Shown here: positions 46,152-60,000 of the stretch, piece by piece | Layout: each line of letters starts with the position of its first letter | Position numbering within the stretch: position 1 is the first letter of the stretch | Origin: Adiantum capillus-veneris | Taxonomy: Eukaryota; Streptophyta; Polypodiopsida; Polypodiales; Pteridaceae | DNA: 60,000 nt | Assembly: GCA_014529385.2 (NCBI GenBank) | Contig: CM043958.1 | Span: forward strand, 78,606,669-78,666,668 | Direction of reading: 5' to 3' | Notes under the pieces: generated by a model | Database searches by the model: none | The model's input: the letters and a program-made list of their open reading frames with translations, nothing else | Told to the model about the DNA's origin: nothing | Program-made: the position numbers and the translations under genes

Positions 46152-46830
46152 TTTTTTTTGCCATAATCACAATTGTGAGTGGAGAAAATTTATATCAAAA
46201 TTCTTAGTTGTGAAAAAAATCTTTCATTTAAAGATAATTTAAAAATTTTTGTGAAGAAATTTATAATTTTTTTACAATTTACAATTCTTTCATCCCTAGT
46301 TGTGAAAAAACTTTTTCATTTAGAAGTATGTTTTATGTAAAAAAAAATTGAAAAGAAAATCGGTAGGTCCTTCAATGAAGGGACCCATTTACAAACTAAA
46401 CAAATACACAAAAAAAGGAAAGTCAAGTGAGCATTAAATCAAAGAATCAAGTTTTACAATGATGGATTTACATTATTAAAAAAAGATATAATCTTTACAA
46501 AACCTTACTTTTCAATCAAAGAAGACACTTGTCCATCAGTGACAACCTTTGTATCAAATACTCAAAAGATGCACATTTTCTCAATCTTCCCCTATGGCCT
46601 TCTGCATGCCAAAGAAACATTCTAAAATAGACCTCCGATTGTTGGTGCAGGCACCACACACAAAAAACATTCCAACACAATTTAATAAAATAGACCCATA
46701 TAAGGCTCTTAAATGGAAGGACTCTTTTCAAACTAAAAATAAAGAAAATTTCAATCAGTCAATACCTTATATAAAAAATCCATGCCTAATCCCTTCTTCA
46801 CTAGGGCATGTTGGGCTCTAAAGGCCTTAG
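46152..46830 (-). pseudogene. probable L1-like LINE 3' end
   Basis: The A-tail on the minus strand (46159-46152) is preceded by the same TCACAATTGTGA hairpin found beside the tail at 39.8 kb. An open stretch (46731-46516, minus) lies about as far from the tail as the zinc-binding region does in that relic, but no finger is recognisable. Confidence 0.35.
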
Positions 46831-47205
46831 TAGTAAGTACCCAAGGGCCAAGGTCGTTCAAATTTTTTGCTTGACAAGTGTCCCTATGGAGCTTAAAAGC
46901 CTTGTGAATGAATAGAAAAAATTTCTAGCCTTTTTTCCAAAAGTAGAAAGGTGCATTCATTTTTTGACAAAGACTTTTAGAGAACAAAATGAATAAAAAA
47001 TATGTAGGAGTTTGATCCCATGATATGAAGATATTGATAAAGGGTCCTTTCCTTTAAGGATTTCAATTTTTTTAAATTTTTTTTTAAATTTTTTTATGCT
47101 TATCAAATCTACCTTTTTTCAATAAAAAGCATTAAAATATTTTTTTATTTTGAAATTTTTTCAAAACATTTATTGAAAAGACTAACAAAAAACTATAGAG
47201 TTTCG

Positions 47206-47290
47206 TTTTTTTTCAAACTCAATATTGTGAGTAGATGTATTGGATTAAATAAAAAAAAATACAATAGCCTCAAGCTCATATCGATCCTTG
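47206..47290 (-). repeat. isolated LINE 3' tail
   Basis: T-run on the plus strand (47206-47213), then CAAACTCAATATTGTGAGT and AT-rich sequence, matching the tails at 39794 and 46152. No coding part follows. Confidence 0.35.
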
Positions 47291-47426
47291 AGGGGCCGTT
47301 TGAGAGATAAAATGGCTTACACAATGCCAAGTAATAGTGAGCCATTATCCACGGGGGTTTCTAATCACCAAGCAAAAAAAATCGAGCGAAGACAAATTCG
47401 AGCAAATTGATACAATAGCAACAATG

Positions 47427-47800
47427 GTGAAAGAAAAAAATTATGTCATACACATTACTTTCACTACACAAATTAAAACTCAATTGACAAAAAATGAGAT
47501 GTTAGAACCAATATGAAAATTGAATACTCGAGGCACAAGCAATCTCTTCATACTTGAAACATATACAATTCAATTCCATGTGCCATACCTCCTCTCAAAA
47601 ATGGTGAAAGAAAAAAAAAATGTCGACAATGGTGAAAGAAAAAACTTATGTCATGCACATTACTTTCATTATACAAATCTAATACTCAATCGACAAAAAA
47701 TGAGATTTTAGAACCAATATGAAAAATGAATACCCGAGGCACAAGCAATCTCTTTATACTTGAAACATATACAATTCAGCTCCATGTGAATGGCATACCC
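47427..47800. repeat. tandem duplication, ~204-bp period
   Basis: 47427 to about 47600 and 47631-47800 match closely, sharing TATGTCAT(A/G)CACATTACTTTCA and ACAAGCAATCTCTT. AT-rich; no gene. Confidence 0.8.
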
Positions 47801-49040
47801 CTTTACACAGGAAAGGCCCAAGTCTCAGGTGCATTTGCCTGTTGGATGCAGAGATAAAGTCATGAAGCAACAATTCCTTAAAAGCTTCTATAATGTGAGT
47901 GATCTCACTATCAAAAACACCCAAGGCCATGGCACAACTAGAGAATCATCTAATCTTAGGATATCTAGGCAAGATTGAGAGAATCTTTTAGTCCTAGCTC
48001 AGAGAATGGTGATTTACAACTTCCAAAGCTTGTCAGATCTTTTGCAGCAATAGGTAAACAAGAGCAACCATCACAAGAATAGAGGCAGAATAGAAATGGT
48101 TCTTCTATATGCCGACGTCTATGGCTACAATCCTATGTCCCTCCAATCTGTCACAGTACTGTCGTCTGTTATTTAGGATAAATATCGGACTATAAGCGAA
48201 CGCCATTAGCACTATGGGGTATACCATGTTGGAATGAATCGAGAGTGTTGGTTCGAATTTTGACTTGTGTTGAAAAAAGTTCGTGCTCAGTCATAGCCTG
48301 TCCTACTTTAGATCCCGAGTTGTGTTGAACAGAGTTTGTGCTAATTTGTAGCCTATGTTCAAACACGTTTGGTGGAACAAACTGCTAACTGGTTAATCTA
48401 CTAAGTAGGTTGTCCCACGGCTACATGGCAGGCTCTCAAGGATCCTATATCCTTGAGAGTCTGATATTTAGCAAGAGCCGATTGGGTGGACGTGATCCTA
48501 TGGGTAGAAAGCAGCATATGGGTAAAACACAGCAATTGTAGTGCGAGTAAGACAAACGACAACAAAAAATAAATCATTCTTGGAATCCAACTCATTTTGA
48601 AAAATGCTATTTTTTAAAAGAGAAAATTATCAAAGTACCTCTATAATTTGTGGAAATTCTCAAAATACTCCTCAAATTTTAGAAATTCCCAAACTACCTT
48701 TGTATCTATTCTCGTTGGATTCTTCAAGATTTTCTAATCTTTATTCCTTTTTGACAATTGAGATCCGTTTTTGAGTGCTTAGCATGGAGTTTGACCTCAC
48801 AAAAAGGGCAACTATGTTCCAAAAATAATGAAGCAATTCGTCTCGAGAGCCTAGATAACCAACTCAAATTCTAGTTTTAGCATCTTGTATTGATAGAGAA
48901 GGAGTCTTCTTATGGAAAGCTTCAAAAAAAATTTACCTTTGGAGAAATTTAATCTCATAACCGGGCACATTCTGGGAATTTTGGAAAATCTAAAGGGCAT
49001 TTTGAGAAGTTAGGACAAAAGATCGGGGGTACTTTGGGAA
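47801..49040. other. intergenic, no gene recognised
   Basis: Contains the second copy of the dispersed repeat (48752-48903) and a loosely repeated 'tgtgttgaa(a/c)a.agtt.gtgct' element (48270-48345). Confidence 0.45.
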
Positions 49041-49079
49041 CTATTGAAACTTGAGGGAAATTTTTTCTTTCACTGGTTT

Positions 49080-49128
49080 GCTGCTGCAACCATTCTGCGC
49101 CGGGCCGGCGCGGAATGGTTGCAGCAGC
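49080..49128. repeat. 49-bp near-perfect palindrome
   Basis: 24-bp arms (49080-49103 and 49105-49128) are complementary at 23 of 24 positions with a single spacer base. The core is CCGGGCCGG and the outer arms are GCTGCTGCAACCATT and its complement. It lies at the left edge of a GC-richer patch (about 49070-49700) in AT-rich sequence. Confidence 0.9.
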
Positions 49129-51490
<2,362 letters not shown>

Positions 51491-51494
51491 ATTT

Positions 51495-51790
51495 CATTGC
51501 TCGGAAATACCCGCTCACTAATTTGTATAGCCCCCCACGCTTACCCACGCACACTTACTCATTGCAAGGAGTCATGACCACTAGAGATGCTTGGATCCAC
51601 TTGTCTAAATTTCCCTATTTCTCCATGGCAATAATCAGTTCACGACTTTTGTGGAAAATGTCCTTAAAGATAGCTGGTGTCATTTTCAAAAATTGGATGG
51701 TTCTTGGCTTTCCACAGGTGCTGAAAATCACAGAATTTGATAGTTTGAATACATATCAACATTTCTTGGCTTTCAACTGCAAGTGAGAGA
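51495..51790 (-). pseudogene. L1-like LINE relic (C-terminal RT region)
   Basis: On the minus strand, frames around 51780-51600 read 'GKPRTIQFLKMTP' followed by 'ELIIAMEK' and 'LDKWIQAS', parallel to the region after the zinc-binding segment in the relic at 39.8-42.4 kb. Short and frame-broken. Confidence 0.4.
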
Positions 51791-52081
51791 CTGAGTTTTT
51801 ACCTTTTTGAAATAGATTTTTAACTCTCATGACCCCTCAGTAGTCATCTTTTTGCCTTTTGAAGGCCCCCGTAAAGACTTAAACTTGTTTATAAAGCCAC
51901 AAAAGGATGTAAGAAAGTCATGAGGATTTTGAGAGAAGGATCATTCACAAACAAAGAAAAAAATTTTAGAACAAAAAGTGGAGAAGAAAGTCATGATGGC
52001 TTAATCATGAAGGGGACCCATTTAAAAAGTAGAGAAAGACATTCAAAAATTTCATCGCCTGTCTCCGTGTATCTAGGGTAT

Positions 52082-53140
52082 GTTTTTTTCTTCCCAAACT
52101 CAAAAACTTGGTCATGATAGCGCAAGACTGGTCTTGATTTGGATTGAGACCACAAACTTGGTACACAAGGCCTCAACATGAACAACAGGGTTGAGAATTC
52201 CAAGGCCACACTGGACCAAGGGTCGAGAGATACCTTTCCACTTAGCCCATTGCCACAGTGCTGATGCTTTATTGTTGTTCCTCCATAAGAATCTTTTAAT
52301 TCGTTTCAAAAACTCCTTCCAGTTAGATTTGGCTATTTTGAGGAGCGGGATGGTGAAGGCAACATAAGGAAGAATAAATGAAATGATCTCTTTGACACAA
52401 CTTTGGAAGAGAAACAACATACTCCCACCTTCTCATTTTCCTGTGAATCTTCTCAAGGACCCACTAGAACCTTTACTTGTAACATCCACCCCTCCCCATA
52501 TGCTTAAAAATCCTACCTTTAGACACAATTTCCCCTAACCAGATCGATGGGTCAAATGAGTCGTTTTCTGTCAGGGAGATCAATACATCTTGTTAGGGTC
52601 AATAATACTCAATAATACATTTTGACCCATAATTAGCTACATCAAATGTATGTACATCTCAAGGGATTTCCTGAGCACCCGAGGGTAGGATGCCAAGAAG
52701 AGGAGGGAGTTGTCTGCAAACATCTTGTCCAAGAGTTGGTTGTTATCGGACGAAGCTAACCCTTTTATTCCCCCCCGCTCAGCAGCAGCTTTGAGCATCA
52801 TTATCAGAGGATGCAACCCAATAGCAAAGAGAAGAGGGGTAGGGGGCATCCTTGCTCGATTGATATTTTGGCCTCAAAGGAGCCCACAATTCTATCATTG
52901 AATAAGAGCTCAGATTGGTTACCTGCACCCACAGTGTGTATAAGCTTATAGAGATGTGGCCCAAAGCCCAATGATTTCATGACATCTTCAATGAAGGACC
53001 ACACAATCCTATCATAAGCCTTTTCCAGATCTAGCTGAAGCAGAATGCACTCTTGCTTTGCAAAGGGTGTGAACTTAATGCCAACCATTGCTATCAAGAT
53101 GCTGTCATATATTGAGCTTCCTTTGATAAATCCGTGCTCA
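52082..53140 (-). pseudogene. L1-like LINE relic with RT palm, active site altered
   Basis: Minus strand. 53097-52850 carries the RT palm start 'LLQLDLEKAYDRIVW' and 'QGCPL'. 52849-52637 continues with 'FAIGLHPLIMML' and 'LLDKMFADNSLLFL', where the FADD active site has become FADN. 52420-52112 holds the C-terminal 'RFLWRNN...WAKWKGISRP' and 'GLGILNPVVHVEAL' region. A short T-run (52082-52088) may be the degraded tail. The start is truncated inside the RT. Some 200 bp between 52637 and 52420 are frame-broken. Confidence 0.75.
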
Positions 53141-54870
<1,730 letters not shown>

Positions 54871-54874
<4 letters not shown>

Positions 54875-55840
54875 CTCAGAGGAGCTCCTAGGGGTTACCC
54901 ATATGGCCCTACAGACGTTTATTTTTCTGCATTCAAGAAAAAATCATGTATTGAAAGGAAGCTGCACGCAGGCCTCTCCCAAGCATCCTCTGTCATCGCA
55001 TAATCTGTGAACTTTTGACCTCCAGTACACAACCCTAGGGACACAAAGAGCCACACAGCTCTACCATCAGAGTGGTTCGTACAAAGCAGCTTTCTCTTTT
55101 GTCCCTACTGATAAGGAGAGGTCAGTTTCTACACCTTGCTTACCATAGATTTCGAATTCCATGCAGAATACACACATCCTAACCAAGTCTATTCTCCCCT
55201 TGTATTGTCACACTAAGAGTTCAACCAAGTTCCACTCGAACGCCGAATACCATTCCCGGTGTACATAAACCGTCAAACCATCATGCAGCATCGAGTACAA
55301 AAAACAGGAATTAGCATCATGATACAGGTAGGTGCATTCGCAGCTACTTAGGAAAACTGGAGAGTGTAAATGCTTCAAGTTTTTTTTGGAAATACATTTT
55401 TCTTAAATGCTCTTAAATTGTCTGCAATAAGATCTAATTTAATCGTTGAATAGGAGATTCTCTTGCACAGTCATCTGGTTGAATATATGGACTTTTGTGT
55501 TATATACTCAGATGGAGATTGAGATGCCCACACTTAGGGAACATACCGTTCTTGGCTTCATTTAACTTACAGATAATAATTGGTGGTTTAAATGATTATC
55601 GGTATCTTAGTGGTATAGGAGCTGCTGTACAAAAAGAATCTCTTTTGGCCTCTTTTTTGGTCATCATTACTGACTTGGAATGATATAAAGGAATAGTGGT
55701 ATTTGGCATAAGTGTTAGATTAAACAATTTAACTTGAGAATTAGCTTGATGGTTTTTTACTTGAAAGTAACACATATACATTGTTTTTCTTTTGAAATGA
55801 TTTCGTTTTGGATAATTTAGCTTTGGAAGTGTTGCTAGAA
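54871..55840. other. intergenic, no gene recognised
   Basis: No supported gene, repeat family or RNA. Confidence 0.45.
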
Positions 55841-56254
55841 GCCTTTAACCTCCCGTGAGGGTCTCAACAAGAGATGGATTTGACTAAAAATTTTGCAATT
55901 ATATCAGCTATATGAAGGAGATGCTGTCCAAATTTTTACTTTTGCGAGATTGGTAATCTAGAAGATGGAATGGTACATGAGTGTCAATAAATTTTGGCCT
56001 TTAAATATGGTAATTGACACCAAATAGGGTAATTACTTTTGCATCAAATATGGTAATCGACCACTAGTGGTTTTTTGAGATGGCTCGGTGAGTATTGGGG
56101 CACACATATAGATTTGCTTTTGTTTGAGGAAATCGTGTCGAAAACTTGTAGACAAAACCATATAATGCTGGTAGGTGGGATAGTGGCCCTGTCATGATGC
56201 TTCCATGTGCAGATCGAATCTTGGGAACATGACGCTCTTTTGAGCTATTTGAAG

Positions 56255-56258
<4 letters not shown>

Positions 56259-56330
<72 letters not shown>
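56259..56330. repeat. (CA)n microsatellite, about 36 units
   Basis: Uninterrupted CA repeat inside unit 1 of the 2.4-kb duplication. Confidence 0.95.
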
Positions 56331-56332
<2 letters not shown>

Positions 56333-57187
56333 CACTTTGGTTTTTTGACTCAGCTAAATCCTAAGATTGGTTGTTAGAAAGTAACATGTAGACGTATTGT
56401 AAATTGTTGCTATCAGTTTTGAAATATAATCATAATGCTGCTGGATTTTTTATCAAAATGGTTTTTGTGAGAGAATAGCATGCAACACATCTCTATTTTT
56501 TCATTATATAAAATTTGTTTTGTCAATAAACCCGGAAACCTCTCATGAGGGTCTCGTGGAGAGATGGCATGAACTGAGATTTTTTTGAAATATTAATCGA
56601 ATTACAGGGGAGATGCTGCCCGATTTTTGTCAAGTCATCTCATTTACAATGATATGTAACTAAAAAATGCATAGGTGATTGCATCATATATAGTAGTAGA
56701 TACTAGCATCATTTCTGTGGGAAAACTCATTAAATATTGGGATGCATAAGACTCTACACTCAAGAGGTTATCTTACTTTAAAGTCTAACTTAAATGACAA
56801 TTCTGGGGGAAAGCTGTAAACTAGGTCTACAGGTGTGACATGGATAACAACTAGATCCAGTATCGACACCTGCAAAACGCATAAACATAGCCAGTCCTAA
56901 CTGAATGTTTTTGTATGGATGCAGGTAACATCTGGATCCTTCTCCATGTAGAGGTAGTGGAAGCTCATCCCAAAGGGTGGACACAGAGAGATACAACACT
57001 AAGATATCAATTTGTAATAATCAAAGATCAATTGTTTGATCTAAATGACTGTATTAACCATTCGAAACGGATAGTTGTATCGGTGTATATGAAGTGATAA
57101 TTGAGGTTTATGACATCTTGTTTTAAAATGTTGTTATTTAATACAATTGTCTAAGTATGGTTCAAATATGAGGGGATTTTCATACTT

Positions 57188-57458
<271 letters not shown>

Positions 57459-59612
57459 TCATCTACAATCGAAGGGATAAAAAAATCCTACCTATGGGGA
57501 GGATTATGAACAAAGACAAGTGCTTAACCTATGCTTCCTCGACAACGGAATTGTGAAAAAATCTCAACATATTGGTCTCCAGGTAGGTACATCATACCTA
57601 CTCAGTACATGTGTATTTGAATGAAAAAAACTCAGGTAATAATAAATATACTTGAAATATAGTTCCTTGTGAATTGATGAATTGGGGTTGTTAATACACT
57701 GCATTATCAACATACTCTGATCTAAATACAATAGTTGGCTCATGATAGAATCCCCAATCGGCTAGACTTTGAGCAACAACATGAAAAATAGATGACCTGG
57801 CACCTACTCGGTACACACACACACACTCACACACACAGAGACAGATACATGATACAAATACTGGTTGTTTTAATACAGTAATTCTCATGGTTAATGGTTA
57901 AGTTTGTCATATTGAAGTACTTTTTTCCAGGGTTGCTACATGATGGTTGAGTATCAGCTTTACGGTGATATGACACATGAATTGCAGGCCTTTCGGACAT
58001 GAATGAAAACTGGGTTTTTTAGTATCAATTTTTGGGTGATATGACACATAAACATGTGATTCATAAGCACATATAGACACGCTAGAAGGCCCAGGTGCGA
58101 TAAGATTTGGTTTTTTCATTTAACCCTAGCTAAAGACATTTGATGCTTGATGTTGAGCCTTAAACCGCACATGAGGGTCTCGACAGAGATGGCAGTGAGT
58201 GGAATTTTGAAAACTCATCCATTATACAAAGGAGGTGCTACCCAAATTTTAACTGTTTTGAGAGCTTTAAAGCGAGAAGAGGTATTGATGCAACATGCCT
58301 GCTACTTTCTTTGGTTGTTAAAAATATTTTCTAATTTGAAGTTGAAAATCTATTGATATGTAGATACATGGAGTTTACAAACCCTTTTGATAGATACTTT
58401 ACATTAGATAATGTAGATGAATGTCTAATACAATGGACATGTCAACTTCAATCAAGGTAAGTATACATTGGTGAGCTCATAACCATAAGCTATTTTTGGA
58501 TACTTTCCTCTCTTAGAAACTATGTGGAGGTCTCGGTTGAGATGACATTAGATTGAATTTTTGGACTAAAATTTGCTGGTTTTCTTGTGGGATGAGACAA
58601 CATTGACCTATGCGGCTTTGATGATCTAGGGCTACACAATATCTCGCAGCTTGGATGCTGATTTTTGGAGAACACCAACAGTTCTAGTTTTGATACATTG
58701 AACGAAAATTTTTAAATTTTCTTACATGTTTTGGGACTGCAATTATCTTAGTACTATTTGCTCTATATTGAGTAAACATATGATTGAGTAATTGGTGGTG
58801 ACAATGCTTAGTTGATGGAATGTTGGCTTTTTTTAATGACTCTTAGCTGCATCTCCATGGGAATGACACCATTGTTGATGATAATGGAAACATAAAATGT
58901 TTTTTATTGAATAGAAGCATAATTTTTGAAATTAGTGTTCGTATTTTACTCTGAAAACAACCCCAATGGTTTTAAAAAAAGGGCCTTAATCCTCATGTGA
59001 GGGTCTCGGATTAGATGGCATTTTGATTGGATTTTTTGAAAATTGATTTAAATTACAAAGTACATGCTGCCCGATTTATTTTGGAATTAAATGATGTTTA
59101 CATTACCGTAAATATATGGCTCATTCTTTAAACTTAATATTTTATTTATATTATGTTGTTAGTTTTTGTTGTAATTTTTGACACCAATAACAAGGGGAGG
59201 GAGTCGTTGACACCTGTCTTTGCAAATGATGCCAGTTCTGACAGGCTTGTGTTTCTTGGATGGTGAAAGGTAAGAGATTCTTTCCTTGGGTTTAGAACAA
59301 CAACTGCAGTGCTACAGAAGATCTTCCATTATTACAACTGGATCCTTCTCTATGTAGATGTAGTGTAAGCTCATCCCAAAGGGTGGACACACAGAGATAC
59401 AACACTAAGATATGAAATTAATGATAAAAGATCAAGTCTTTGATCTAAATGCCTGTATTATCCATTAGATACAGAATGTTGTATTGGTGTATATGAAAAG
59501 ATAATTGAGGTTTATTAATTTTTGTCAAAATATTGCTATTTAACATATTATTTAATACAATTGTCTAAGTATGGTTCAATTATGAGTGGATTTTCATACT
59601 TAAACACACACT

Positions 59613-59847
59613 CCTTTTCCCTACTAGTCTTTGGTCGGACTAGTGCCATACTTAACAATTGGAATTAGATAATGTATTAGATAATAATATAGCTACTCCA
59701 ATTTATCCTGACTTCAACGGTTTTTGTTAGGATATGGGTATTCATACCCTAAAAATTGGATTTCGTGCTCTACATTATTACTATCTTGATCCACCCAATC
59801 CAAAGGGACGGGTCGGGGCTTTCAACTCCTAAATTGGTCAAGCATCT
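59613..59847. other. intergenic, no gene recognised
   Basis: No supported gene. Confidence 0.4.
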
Positions 59848-59962
59848 ACATGCTTACATATAATCCATATACTGTAATCAACATGCTTACATATAATCCA
59901 TATACTGTAATCCATATATGTAAGCATCTACATGATTACATATAATCCATATACTGTAATCA
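59848..59962. repeat. 33-bp repeat, three copies with an inverted piece
   Basis: ACATGCTTACATATAATCC... occurs at 59848-59880, 59881-59911 and, with one change, 59930-59962. Between the second and third copy lies ATATATGTAAGCAT, the inverse of the repeat start. Confidence 0.85.
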
Positions 59963-60000
59963 ACATCCACCCTCGAGTAGGTGTAGAATTTCAAGTGATC

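Noticed and set aside
49080-49128. microRNA precursor
   Set aside because: The palindrome has a one-base spacer, so no proper hairpin loop can form at full pairing, and the stem is too short for a plant precursor.

Overview
This is a repeat-dominated stretch of a plant nuclear genome. The best guess is a fern: there are broken plant-type pentatricopeptide-repeat (PPR) blocks, a LINE family with APE endonuclease, reverse transcriptase (RT) and a C-terminal zinc finger, plant Ty1/copia and Ty3/gypsy relics, and very abundant long (GA)n, (CA)n and (TA)n microsatellites. The lineage call is inference. I found no intact host gene, no tRNA or rRNA gene, and no CRISPR array. Almost all coding capacity belongs to decayed transposable elements.

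Layout. 1-2.66 kb: minus-strand hAT-like transposase relic, then a gag-like fragment with a tRNA-iMet-type primer-binding site (PBS) and an LTR. 2.7-13.4 kb: two related, broken PPR blocks on the plus strand, on either side of two minus-strand copies of one LINE family. One copy is near full length (4.3-9.9 kb) and one is 5'-truncated (9.9-11.6 kb); both end in GA tracts. 14.5-16.1 kb: minus-strand copia relic. 16.6-16.8 kb: short plus-strand LTR with PBS.

16.9-34.1 kb: a two-level nest. A minus-strand Ty3/gypsy-type element (gag, integrase and a long extra ORF, with the zinc-knuckle/protease/RT/RNase H section missing) sits in a GT microsatellite. A plus-strand LTR element (20058-30233) is inserted into its extra ORF with a 5-bp target duplication, CTTAC. 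The inner element has three LTRs, a tRNA-Asp-type PBS, Gag and a retropepsin-like domain, but no RT or integrase, and a 3' noncoding section containing a segment whose orientation differs between its two copies.

34-60 kb: mostly noncoding, with compound microsatellites, a 70-bp tandem repeat, a PPR fragment, several minus-strand relics of a second (L1-like) LINE family sharing a short hairpin before the A-tail, a 49-bp near-perfect palindrome, and a diverged ~2.4-kb tandem duplication (55.8-59.6 kb) carrying five copies of a ~95-bp motif.

The genes do not form a pathway. What the window records is successive insertion (LINEs into GA tracts, a gypsy element into a GT tract, a non-autonomous element into that) followed by decay in which nearly all in-frame stops look like C-to-T changes.
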